Positions 54,717-64,000 of a DNA stretch of 64,000 nt are shown in pieces. Numbering within the stretch: the first letter of the stretch is position 1; every line of letters starts with the position of its first letter. The stretch comes from Luzula sylvatica (Eukaryota > Streptophyta > Magnoliopsida > Poales > Juncaceae), in the NCBI GenBank assembly GCA_946800325.1, contig OX326960.1, forward strand, positions 58,550,855 through 58,614,854. Reading direction: 5' to 3'. The translations under genes and the position numbers were made by a program. The notes under the pieces were generated by a model. That model did no database searches, was not told the DNA's origin, and was given only the letters and a program-made list of their open reading frames with translations.

Positions 54717-56003
54717 TTAATGGTGCGTTCCGAACCGGTTCTCAAGATGAACGTAAAGATCGGCAAATTGACGATCCACGTTCTCAAGCATCCGTGCTTC
54801 AGATACACGAAACGCATCATGCATTGCTCTTCCGTGTTGCTCCATGCGCTCATCCATTTCGTCGAGCATCTCCTTCACATAGTCAAACCTCTTATCATCC
54901 CGTTCCGTTTGGGCATTTGAGGATTCCCCCTTCCCCACATTCCTCTTTCGTTTGGGAGCCGGTTCTTCACCGCTTTCATCGGTATTGGTTGGGTCGACGT
55001 TGTCCTCTTCCTCGTCCAAGGTGTTGCCCTTCGTCCATCGGGTAGGATCGCGGGGAAGGTGATACGCCACCGCATCCTTTGCGGAGTCAATAATCCATCC
55101 TAGGATGCTCGGCGAATACCGATATTCAAACCGTCGAAGGTTTGCTTCGGATGCGAGGTTGATTGGTGATTTCGGTCGAAAATCCCAATCGCTCAGTGGT
55201 ATCTCAATACCTTGGAGTTCCATCATACGGGCAATCAATGTTCCGTATGGCAAGGACGCGTTCTTATGACTCATTACACTTTCCATGTGGCTTGTGATGA
55301 GAAAGGGCACGTGGATGGGTAGTTGATCCTTGTACCACATGCGATGCAAGAGTATAATATCCCTCTGTTCGAGATTCATCTTAAATTTTTCTGAGGGAGT
55401 GAGAATGTTATTACCGATGGCCCATATAAACTGTTCATGGGCGGCCAAGTGAGATGCCCCTTGCCCAGGTCTGATACCCGTGATGGCAGCTTCGATTCTC
55501 GCCTTGCGAGTGTCGTAGATTTTCTCTCCGTCGTCCCTTAGTCCGAGCAAAACATTCAAGTTTTTGATAGAGATTTCGACATCTTCACCGAGGATGTATG
55601 ACGTTACCTTTTCTTCGTCACGGTGGAATTCAGCGTTTGCGTAAAATAGTCGCGTGATTACATCATACGATTTGACGTTTAGGCATGCTAAATTCGCGAA
55701 TCCCCATTGACGTTCGATTTCCTCGACTTTGTCGAGGAGGTGATGTATGTTTGGCGGAAAATCGTAGTAGTAGCATGGAGCAATTGGTCTCTTGGATACC
55801 CATTCATGGAAAAGGATACCAGCCTCCGGAGTTCGAAACAGATGCTCGTTGTTTGGGTCAGAGAAATCGTATTCACTTTGAATGCGTACTTCGAGAGTAG
55901 GCTTCTTGGCCGCTTGCTTCATTCTTCGTTGCGCGTTCGAACTCTCGCCTACTGTCTTCTTCCCCATTGCCTTAGCTTTCGATCTCGAGTTTGAGGCGTC
56001 CAT
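54717..56003 (-). CDS. 428-aa ORF resembling the 'putative plant transposon protein' family
   Basis: An intact ORF from ATG 56003 to TAA 54717, in the same orientation as gag. It starts with a basic Ser/Lys-rich segment. A conserved-looking globular core spans about residues 40-320 (YYYDFPPNIHHLLD, VLLGLRDDGE, RMWYKDQLPIHVPFLITSHM), similar in style to plant transposon-associated proteins of unknown function found in gag-only retroelements. An acidic linker, a PKRKR nuclear-signal-like patch and a C-terminal coiled coil follow (KRFDYVKEMLDEMDERMEQH). No protease, integrase or polymerase motif is seen. A palindrome array lies 188 bp upstream of its start. Confidence 0.75.
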   Translation of the reverse strand: MDASNSRSKAKAMGKKTVGESSNAQRRMKQAAKKPTLEVRIQSEYDFSDPNNEHLFRTPEAGILFHEWVSKRPIAPCYYYDFPPNIHHLLDKVEEIERQWGFANLACLNVKSYDVITRLFYANAEFHRDEEKVTSYILGEDVEISIKNLNVLLGLRDDGEKIYDTRKARIEAAITGIRPGQGASHLAAHEQFIWAIGNNILTPSEKFKMNLEQRDIILLHRMWYKDQLPIHVPFLITSHMESVMSHKNASLPYGTLIARMMELQGIEIPLSDWDFRPKSPINLASEANLRRFEYRYSPSILGWIIDSAKDAVAYHLPRDPTRWTKGNTLDEEEDNVDPTNTDESGEEPAPKRKRNVGKGESSNAQTERDDKRFDYVKEMLDEMDERMEQHGRAMHDAFRVSEARMLENVDRQFADLYVHLENRFGTHH

Positions 56004-56190
56004 GGCTGTCGTTGAAGATTTTAGTTTTTCTGAGAGAGAGAGAGTTTTGGAAGAGAAACAAGGAGAGAGAATGAAGGGGGGCTAAGTAACTGATGAAATC
56101 GTGTCCCTTCAAGTCACGCCGTAAGGGAAAAAGGGGCCATCACATCCATTGAATGCAGTCGGTTGCATGTGGACGAAGAGTTATTACGAC

Positions 56191-56724
56191 GCGTCCGTTC
56201 GAACGCACTTCTCAAGTGTGTTGGAACGCATTCATGTCTGAGAAAGGCGCTATTTTGGGTTTTTAAGTTGTATCTGGGAAGTTGTTAAGTCCGTTCGAAC
56301 GGACTCCTATGTGCGTTAGAACGCACACACAACTGAGAAGAGGCGCCAGAATATGAAACGGCGCGAGTGTAAGGGTTTGAAGTAGGTTCGCTGAATGAGG
56401 CATGTGCGTTGGAACGCATTATTTGTTCGTTCGAACGCACTGAACACTGTTGACACTAAGAGTCGGCGCCAAAGGATGATCCGGCGCCATAATCCTATAA
56501 TTTATTTTTCCGTTCGGAACGCATTCAGTTGTACGTTCGAACGCACTTGATCCTGGTAGGAAAATTGGATGGCGCCATAATTTAACTGTGACTTTGGATC
56601 TTATAGTCCAGTTGTCCGTTTCGAACGCATTTTAGTCCGTTCTACCGGACTTGAGACTGTTAAGAGGGTATTTGGTGACTTCATTTGTCCGTTCCGAACG
56701 CACATGTTTTTCGTTCGAACGGAC
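56191..56724. promoter_or_regulatory. Internal palindrome array upstream of the 428-aa ORF
   Basis: About a dozen units such as GTCCGTTCGAACGCAC, GTCCGTTCGAACGGAC, GTGCGTTAGAACGCAC and TTCGTTCGAACGGAC fall between the end of gag (56934) and the start of the second ORF (56003). The position suggests a second promoter-like region serving that ORF. Confidence 0.65.
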
Positions 56725-56933
56725 TGGTTCCTGAGATGTGATCACTGGACTGAATTCGTGATTTATTTACCGAGACAAGTGTTCTAATGTAATCCTCTAT
56801 TAACACTTGTGAGGTAGCTACATGAGACTCGACCAATTTGGCTAGAATTTAATTTAGCCCATTTCCTATACTCTCCTTACATATTTGGCTTAAGGTGTGG
56901 GATACTAAGGAGTATAGTTTTTCAAGTTAGGAC

Positions 56934-59288
56934 TTAAGCCCTAGGAGGTCCTATACCGAAAGACGTAGAGGGACCCATCGAGTGACGATCTTTACGCATC
57001 CATATTGAGTTTGACGTTAATTTTGGATTGCGAAGATCACAACTTGTTGAGACATGACCAATTTTGCAACAATAGTTACACAATGCTACGGTGGGCTTAT
57101 TTGTGGGTGTGGTACTCTTCACAAAATAGTCCGAGAGTTGATTCGGATTACTTCTCTTAGAAGTTATCGATTTTGGCATTTGATAAAGGTTATTTGATTT
57201 AAATTTATTTTGCTTAAAATTATTTTGTTTAAATTGTTTACGTGTGTTGGTGAAATGTTTGGGAGGCCCTTGTTGATATGAAGCTTCGGTGTAGTTTGTC
57301 ACTTCATAGAAATACCCATTTGGTCCCCTTTTGAACAAACAATCGGTTCTTCCCAAATTAGTATGTCTAGGTTGTGAATTTTGTGTAAAATGATTTTTCC
57401 TATAATTATTATTGACACGTTTAGGTTGTTCATTTTTAGCATATTTACCTTTGTTGTAGTCATGGTACATGAAAGCATTTCCATGACTACTTACTTTATT
57501 GTTTTCCCATTTAGATTTTTGATTTTGAGATATTGAAAAATCGGGTTTATTACCGTTATTTTTCTTATATCCTAAACCGGATTTGTCATTTGGCTTTTGT
57601 CCTATCAATGACGATCTTAAAACATCATCCAATGAAGGAGGACTCAATGCAATATTTGCACAAGCCTTCTTCAGGGATTCATTTTCAACTTTAAGAATTT
57701 GAATTTCGACTTTTAGATGAGAAATCTCACCTTTTATGGTTTGACACTCACACTTTGAAAAACCTTTAAATTCATTTATTTGAGTTTTATATGCCAAAAT
57801 GGATAGCTCAAGAGAGGCTACCTTATCCTCGAGAGCTTGTGTTTGGCTCTCAAGTTTACCCTCATTTAGTTGAGAGTTCCCTTCATCTCTAAGAAACTCG
57901 TCACAAGATTCGAGTTCTAGTTCGAATGCGGGAGAAAATTTAGATTTATGTATTGATTCTATGTCAAGCAGAGAGTATGTACGTACCTCATGACATTGGT
58001 CATGTGTTGAGCTGGTATTGGGAGTAGATGGTTCCGAGTCCACAACCATGGGCGTGTGATGTGTAGTAGTTAGACCTCGTTCAATACGAAGAGATTTGAT
58101 GGCCGCTTCCACTGCGCTCATTAGTGGAGGATCTATCCTTACCATGAGTGCAAGGTTTGCGGTGTGTCGACTTGACGGACCATCCGTGTCGGATGATGAG
58201 CTTGATCCGTCCGTGTCTCCCCACCTACAATCGACGTTAGCTTTATATGCCTTTTTCTTATTGATTTCTTTACCTTTGTAGTTTTGACGATTTTCTCGCC
58301 CCTTGTCCTCGTATCTTCTTTCGTATCGGGGCTCTCGCCTTTCCCGATCCTTGTGGTCCTCATCCTTTTTGATCCACCTCGAATTTTCCGGATGGAGAGT
58401 CCAACATGACTCCATCATGTGTCCAATTTTCTTGCACCAAAAGCAATGGAGCTTTAGCCCCTTTTGTTTCCGATTCTCGTTGAATCGCTTCTCGTCCCTT
58501 TGCCACTCTAGGAGTCGAAACGTGAGATCATCCATTTCATTGTCGTCATTGCTTGCATTCAAGGCGGGCAAAGCTACGGTTTTGGAGTGAGGAGAGGGTA
58601 TGTAGATTCCTTGTTCTTCATCGAGTTGCTTGAGTCGAATCTCGAAATTTCGGAATTGACTTACCAATTCTTCAGGCGTGAGGTCTTGTGAAGCTACCGC
58701 TGTACCTAAAGCTACACGTAAAGATTCCCAACTACGGGGCATAGATTGAAGCAATCTAGCAATAATTCTATCATCAGTAAGAGGTGCATTTTGGGTGGCA
58801 TATCGGGTTTTTAGTACATTGATTTTTGCCCAGATTTTATCAACGGACTCTCCCTCAATCATTCGAAGATTGTTGAATTCTTGTTCAAGTCCGATGATAT
58901 TAGTTCTTCTCATTTGAGATGTACCCTCGTATCTCTCATTGAGCATACGCCACATTTCATATGAGTTTTCACAATGATCAACAAGCGATCCGATAGAACT
59001 AATTACGTTGTTCAGTATTAAGTTTTGAGCGTAAATGTCATTAGTTCTATCTTCCCTAGTTTGATCAGGGTAGGTTACATTTCCGTCCGTGTCAACCTCT
59101 TGGGCCAAGACAAAGCCTCGTAACACTACCTTGTCAAGTCCTTGGAGAGCGAATGTATTTAGCATGCATTTCTTCAAAGAACTCCAATTGGTTCCATCTA
59201 ATTCACGTGAGTTTGATATATTTGATTTGGGTACGGTATTTATCGGATTTATCGATGAGTTTTGTACAATAGGATTAATTTCGGCCAT
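56934..59288 (-). CDS. gag: Intact gag polyprotein of family B (784 aa)
   Basis: Structural protein of the retroelement particle. The ATG at 59288 lies about 50 bp after the primer site. A UBN2/Copia-type gag core spans about residues 30-210 (LDGTNW, YAQNLILNN, MWRMLNERY, GLEQEFNNLRM). The first zinc knuckle CFWCKKIGHMMESC is at 282-295. An Asp/Ser-rich linker and a coiled-coil-like region (about 490-580) follow. A second knuckle, CNYCCKIGHVSTSC, lies at 737-750. The frame is free of stops over 784 codons, unlike the family A copy. A gag this long with a second distal knuckle and no pol is characteristic of this group. Confidence 0.9.
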   Translation of the reverse strand: MAEINPIVQNSSINPINTVPKSNISNSRELDGTNWSSLKKCMLNTFALQGLDKVVLRGFVLAQEVDTDGNVTYPDQTREDRTNDIYAQNLILNNVISSIGSLVDHCENSYEMWRMLNERYEGTSQMRRTNIIGLEQEFNNLRMIEGESVDKIWAKINVLKTRYATQNAPLTDDRIIARLLQSMPRSWESLRVALGTAVASQDLTPEELVSQFRNFEIRLKQLDEEQGIYIPSPHSKTVALPALNASNDDNEMDDLTFRLLEWQRDEKRFNENRKQKGLKLHCFWCKKIGHMMESCWTLHPENSRWIKKDEDHKDRERREPRYERRYEDKGRENRQNYKGKEINKKKAYKANVDCRWGDTDGSSSSSDTDGPSSRHTANLALMVRIDPPLMSAVEAAIKSLRIERGLTTTHHTPMVVDSEPSTPNTSSTHDQCHEVRTYSLLDIESIHKSKFSPAFELELESCDEFLRDEGNSQLNEGKLESQTQALEDKVASLELSILAYKTQINEFKGFSKCECQTIKGEISHLKVEIQILKVENESLKKACANIALSPPSLDDVLRSSLIGQKPNDKSGLGYKKNNGNKPDFSISQNQKSKWENNKVSSHGNAFMYHDYNKGKYAKNEQPKRVNNNYRKNHFTQNSQPRHTNLGRTDCLFKRGPNGYFYEVTNYTEASYQQGPPKHFTNTRKQFKQNNFKQNKFKSNNLYQMPKSITSKRSNPNQLSDYFVKSTTPTNKPTVALCNYCCKIGHVSTSCDLRNPKLTSNSIWMRKDRHSMGPSTSFGIGPPRA

Positions 59289-59339
59289 TTGATCGTTAAG
59301 TACAAGTTATCCCTACTACTCAAAGAGATGGTTAGTACC

Positions 59340-59354
59340 TTGCTCTGATACCAA
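59340..59354 (-). other. Primer binding site of family B
   Basis: On the minus strand TTGGTATCAGAGCA directly follows the right LTR. The same site is present at 52639-52653 beside the left LTR, which indicates the tandem arrangement. Confidence 0.85.
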
Positions 59355-59355
59355 T

Positions 59356-60761
59356 TGTTGGTTAATTCTAACCTAGAGGGGGGTAAATTTGGCAATCTAA
59401 CTTACACTTAGTTTAGATTTAAACCTAATTTACGGTGCGGAATAAATAATAATTTAGATGATAAAGATGATACCGTACAAACACTTTGACACAAGATGTT
59501 TGTTTACGAAGTTCGGTAGGTGGTTGCTTTGTAGCTTTAACTCACCCTTTACTCGCTTAATTGACCGACTCAATTATTTGCGAGTACCTACGTCTCCGGG
59601 AATGCCTTGTGCCTCTTTTAGGCTTTCGATTGACTTCCAACTCAACTCGATTACAAGGATTTGCCTAGATCGATTTACACGCTTCTATCGATCTATAGCT
59701 TAGGCTCTTTACAATTTGTTGCACTAGCCTATTACACTTTTTCACTAATCGAGCTACAACGTGATCGGTCACGTGAGTGGGATACGATTAGTGGAGAATA
59801 TCGAAAGTAGATCAACGATCTAAAGAGGTTTCTCAAGCTATCAATGGATATAGAAAATCACAGCTTAGGGTTTCTCTCTTTTTAGGTTTGAAAGTTTGAA
59901 ATTGAGGAAGTGAGAGAGAGAGACCCATGAAGGATTCTATTTATACTCTCTATAGAAATCCTTCAGAAAACTTGTAGTGCGTTCGAACGCATACAGTCCG
60001 TTCAGAACGCACTTGAAGTTTGCACTAGCCGTTTCAAAATAACGTGCAAGTACATCTTGGGTCCGTTCGAACGGACAATGTCCGTTCGTAACGGACTCAA
60101 TTATACATAGCATTTTGCGTTCACAGGAACAAGAGTCCGTTCAACGCACTGAAAAGTGGGTGAACGGATTCCAGGTTGTCCGTTCGAACGCACATGTGTG
60201 TTCGTTCGAACGCATACATCCCTGTGACATTTTCCGTTCACAGGAAGGATTGTCCGTTCAACGCACTCAGAAGGTGGGTGAATGGATTCTAATTATCCGT
60301 TCGAACGGACATGATTGTTCGTTCGAACGCACACATCCCTGTGACACGTTTGGTTCTAATCAAGCTTTAAAGTTTTGATATTTAGCAAGTCCGTTCTGAA
60401 CGGACTTTGAGTTCGTTCAGAACGCACTTCCTGCTTGACTGAACTCTTTGTTATTTTGAACATGATTTTACTTGAGTTCTACTAAGTTTGTACCTATGGT
60501 TTATTTGTGGCGTATCCCACTCACGGAAGGCTTCAACATCTTGAGTCTTGATGTATTCCAATGGCCTTCCTTGTGTTCTTCTTTTCTTGTTTATGTTGAG
60601 ACTTCATGTCCTTATTCTTGATGTAATCCAATGAAGTCTTCCTTCACAAGTCCTCCTTCATCTTCGTATCGTACCTATGTTATCCTGCATTTTTCTGGAT
60701 GTATACATTAGTACGGACAGTGTTTTGAAATAATCAAACTATAAGGAAACTTGAACCAACA
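59356..60761 (-). repeat. Family B LTR, right copy (5' LTR on the minus strand)
   Basis: 1406 bp, equal in length to the left copy and without visible difference. Palindrome array at 59977-60427, TATA box at 59938-59945 (minus strand). Confidence 0.93.
59977..60427. promoter_or_regulatory. CCGTTCGAACGG palindrome array in U3 of family B (right LTR)
   Basis: Same units in the same order as 53276-53726. On the minus strand this is the LTR that would drive transcription of gag. Confidence 0.75.
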
Positions 60762-61232
60762 ATTTGTACTAAAATAGGATAATGATTGGGTGAAAGGTTG
60801 TGTATATCCACTTCCAGCAGCATGTTCGTTCGAACGCAATACAATTCGTTCGAACGCACAGTTTCTGTCATGGGAATGTATAAAATCCTTTTTATAACCG
60901 AAGAGGTCCGTTCGAACGAACACCATGGTTCGTTCGAACGTATACTCTTTGTCTCATTTCTGTGTTAATTCCATAATTACATTCATAGTCATCCGTTCGA
61001 ACGAACTACAAGATTCGTTCGAAAGGACACTCTCTGGAATGATTATGTATAAAATCATTTTATACACGTAGCGGTCCGTTCGAATGGACCCGATGGTTAG
61101 TTCGAACGAACCACTCTCTGGAACTTAACTTTGCACAATCCTATTATGCATTTAATCAAACCCATGAACATCCATGTTCATATATCTTTATATGTACAAT
61201 TTTACCGTTGATCCAAAATTGTATTTCCTTCA
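60762..61232 (-). repeat. Fragment of a third LTR type with palindromes
   Basis: The right edge, ACCGTTGATCCAAAATTGTATTTCCTTCA when read across 61204-61232, matches the outer end of the Copia LTRs (compare 34730-34761 and 9635-9663). The rest (60824-61113) is an array of GTTCGTTCGAACGAAC-type units and TATAAAATC words. The left side is cut by the family B element. Confidence 0.6.
60824..61113. promoter_or_regulatory. GTTCGTTCGAACGAAC palindrome array in the third LTR fragment
   Basis: Eight units in pairs about 20 bp apart (for example GTCCGTTCGAACGAAC then GTTCGTTCGAACGTAT). Each pair is separated from the next by about 70-80 bp that contain a TATAAAATC-like word. The pairing is regular. 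Confidence 0.65.
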
Positions 61233-61261
61233 GAATATACAACCGTTACATTGATTAAGTG

Positions 61262-61500
61262 TAGGATTGAGGCCTTTCTTCCGTCATGCTTTACACGCTG
61301 GTTACTTCTTGTGCGTCCCACGCACAGACGTCTTAGTACCGTATGACACGACTCTGATTATCCTTCGTGCGTCCAACGCCCACACGACTTAACACCGTCA
61401 ATTGCTTAGTTCTCACTTTGATCACAATTAAGAATCACAAGTGTGATTCCTCTATTCGTATCCACCGTGAGTTGTCGTCTATTCGTATCCGAAGCACTTT
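61262..61500. repeat. Copia LTR fragment
   Basis: GCGTCCCACGC, CTTCGTGCGTCC, GATCACAA and CTCTATTCGTATCCACCGTGAG match, in order, the central LTR region at 26700-26880. Confidence 0.6.
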
Positions 61501-61679
61501 TTTGGCCAGCTCGACTTGTTTATTTTTCAACGTAGCATCCAGGCAAGTCGAAACTAAACCTCTACTTCCACCGTGGCGTGGCAGAAACTCTAAAGTCAAA
61601 CAAGAAAAAAACTCGAATTGACAAATCTAAAAAAAAAGCTTCAGGTGTAGGTTCGTTTAATGCTAGCAATGAATTAGGC

Positions 61680-63234
61680 AATTCATTGAGCATGGTTAGC
61701 TTCTAAACAAACGTCATGAACATGGACACACCTAGATTAAATCGAATATGACCGTGATCATAAAACATACTCAAATAACAAGTAACTAGTACCTTTGTTT
61801 TACGATATCTTGTTGATCAAATGAAAGGTAATAGTCATCCTTTATTGATCAACATGCAATCTTCACGATTTCGAATTAGACCGAACTATACAATGTCGTC
61901 TCATCGAGTGTGACCTCACATTCCTCCAGTCCTAATTTATAAAGGGCTTGCGAAATATTTATTTTTTATAGAAAGAAACACATCCCATCATGGTTAAACA
62001 TATTTTCACCCATGCTTCAGATAATATCTAATAATACCCTATTATACTCTTTCACGGATAATAACTAATATTGTGATTGTTATAATAATATTATTAATGA
62101 CTTAAATCATGAATATTCTTATAAGGTCGTTCATCTGATATATAGTCTCCCAATATATACCTACATTCCATAAGTTTCATGATCAGAGAAATGTGGCCAT
62201 ATCTTATGTGAATGTAGTAGCGTGCATATATAATTCATATATATTACCTCGGCCAAGATTTTCAGGATCGAGATTTTACCTTAAATCGTTTATGGAGCGA
62301 ATTGAAACGGATCTTAAAATTGTATTTTCAATTATAAAATTCTATGAAAAATGAACATTAATTAGAAAAATAATCCAATGAACATGATTTTCTAAATAAA
62401 AGAATATAACTTAATTGGTAGAGTACATTTCTTCATTTAAATTCTTGTATTTCTGTATAGACAATAAATGAATTATCCATAACTATGAAAAATGTTAAAC
62501 ATAACATGTCAAAAGAATGAGGATGAATCAAACTAGTACTATGTTGTATAAAACTCAAATTAGGAATAACCAAACTAAACTAAAATAAAACATATAATAT
62601 ATACAATCATAAATTAAGTAAACATAAAATAAAGAATACCCTTGGAAACAAAAAAATAAGTTTTTTTTATTCCTTCAATATTATATTATATTGTAATATT
62701 TCAATATTTTATTTCGTATTCCAAGTTAGTTAACTAGACAATGGGGTCATAATCTTCTGAAAATTAAATGTTTTATGAGTCATGACAGTGAAATTGTAAA
62801 ATCGTAAATATATGAGATTCTACCCGATTCTACATCTTGAATCGAGATTCTACCATAATTTTAGCAAATTAAGATTTTATGTGTGACTCGATTCGACATT
62901 TTCACAACTATGAACTCGGGTATGCCTATACTTGATATCGATATACAATTAAGGATATTTATAATTGTATACTTATTGTTTAACAATTTCACTATTATAA
63001 AGGCCTTGTTATGATGACGGTCAAGTAGATTGTCTAATATCAAATAACCACATACTGTGTATTATATGAATAATTTATATGCAATGTAATAATACATATA
63101 TCAATAAATGACAAGCAATGTCTAATAAATACGTATTGTTTGCCGAAACAAAACGTTTAACCTACAAAATTATATCTCTCACAAATCTCACCGTCCGACA
63201 AGGGAAAATTAAAACCGGACCTTATTATCCTATC
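61680..63234. other. Degenerate retroelement remnant and AT-rich sequence, no gene
   Basis: 61740-62220 resembles 14760-15400 and 28130-28330 (TTGATCAA, GGTAATAGTCATCC, CATGATCAGAGAAATGTGG). From 62300 to 63230 nothing recognisable is seen. Confidence 0.45.
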
Positions 63235-63944
63235 CGGTGTTTTAAATCGCGGCAGAAATTTTATATTCGCAACGTCGCAATGATTTGTTGCGAAATATTG
63301 TGTTTTGGAAAAATTACAATCATAACGACACTATTGCGGCACAAATATGGCTTATAACAGTTCATATTGTGTTTTTTTCATTTTTTTACTTATCCCATAG
63401 GCATTCAGTTTTTTTTTTAATTGTTTAATCATTAAATTTTTGGATATATGTATCATTTGATGTATCAATTTCTATGTATAACTTGTAAATTGTATCAATT
63501 TCATTGTATTTAGTATAATTTTTCGACTTAAAACGTTAAATTATATTGTTTTGATATTTTTACGATGTCAACAAAATATATATTTGGCAACAAAAAAATT
63601 TGGTATTTTCAATTCATGGTTTGGATTTAACCATGTTTATTTGGCAACAACAAAAAATCAAAAAATATATTATTTTGCCCCCCTATGTGTATTTTTGAGC
63701 CTTCGTATTTGTCAACAAATTCAAAAAAGTTGCCACTGTGTATTTATTATTTTACCCTTTGTATATGTCAACAAAAAAACGCCCATGTGTATAATTGTGA
63801 CAAAAAAATTTGAAACACACTATGATTATTACATAAATTAATATCGCAACATATGTCTGCAATAAAGTCATACTGCCGCAACCGCAATCCTCTGTAACAA
63901 ATGCCCGACCGCTACAGACAATAATATCGCAATTTAAAACATTG
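63235..63944. mobile_element. MITE, 710 bp, with 8-bp target duplication
   Basis: The ends CGGTGTTTTAAATCGCGG and, reversed, CAATGTTTTAAATTGCGA form imperfect inverted repeats. The exact 8-bp direct repeat ATCCTATC flanks them (63227-63234 and 63945-63952). Further GCGGCA/TGCCGC and TTGCGA/TCGCAA words mirror each other inside. The middle (63580-63800) holds an irregular repeat of TTTGGCAACAAAAAA-like words. An 8-bp duplication suggests hAT, but a 9-bp duplication with one mismatch (MULE) is possible. Confidence 0.8.
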
Positions 63945-64000
63945 ATCCTATCAAATAACTATTTCTATTTAAACTTATGGGATTTTTTAAAATTCTCAGA

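Larger units (their letters stand above)
51945..60761 (-). mobile_element. Gag-only LTR retroelement (family B) in tandem arrangement
   Basis: Read on the minus strand: LTR 60761-59356, primer site, gag 59288-56934, second ORF 56003-54717, polypurine tract AAAAGGGGGAG (54070-54060 region), LTR 54060-52655, a second primer site, then the first 210 codons of a second gag, truncated at 51945. The LTRs are equal in length (1406 bp) and look identical, so insertion or rearrangement is recent. No pol is present. LTR ends, polypurine tract, primer site and gag resemble family A. The left boundary is lost. Confidence 0.9.

Overview
This window looks like nuclear DNA from a flowering plant, probably a eudicot. 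The genes have GT-AG introns in AT-rich sequence, plastid- and Golgi-targeted enzymes typical of plants are present, and most of the space is nested transposons. All gene models were read by eye from splice sites and protein similarity. No database search was run, and the species is not identified.

Five host genes are intact. On the minus strand: starch synthase II (1679-4444, nine exons, 728 aa), a secreted GDSL esterase/lipase (16534-18021, five exons, 360 aa) and a GALT1-type beta-1,3-galactosyltransferase with a galectin-like domain (37087-39433, seven exons, 633 aa). On the plus strand: geranylgeranyl reductase CHLP (18489-19983, three exons, 444 aa) and a DUF679/DMP membrane protein (20895-21659, two exons, 230 aa). 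The DMP gene has a decayed tandem copy at 24254-24865. GDSL and CHLP share a 467-bp divergent promoter carrying two G-boxes. A broken gene of unknown function lies at the left edge (1-1422, minus). A 577-bp hAT MITE with a perfect 8-bp target duplication splits it.

The remainder is transposon-derived. (1) 7419-14438 holds a gag-only LTR retroelement (family A) with a solo LTR nested in its 5' LTR. (2) 25035-36397 is an 11.4-kb insertion that splits the 3' flank of the second DMP copy. It has Helitron hallmarks and contains a MULE-type MITE, ACGTG-rich repeats and a decayed Copia element. (3) 43271-51580 is a long-TIR DNA element inserted in a TA microsatellite, and a 6-kb LINE is nested inside it. 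(4) 51945-60761 is a young gag-only LTR element (family B) in an LTR-internal-LTR-internal arrangement, with an extra 428-aa ORF. Several other MITEs have clear target duplications.

The most unusual signal is an array of short palindromes, CCGTTNNAACGG. It fills the U3 promoter region of family A (core mostly AT, GT or AC) and of family B (core CG). It recurs upstream of the extra ORF in family B and again in a third LTR fragment. In A and B the LTR array lies directly upstream of a TATAAATA box. This suggests a shared, diversifying promoter or enhancer module, possibly read by MYB-type factors because AACGG is a MYB core. That reading is inference.
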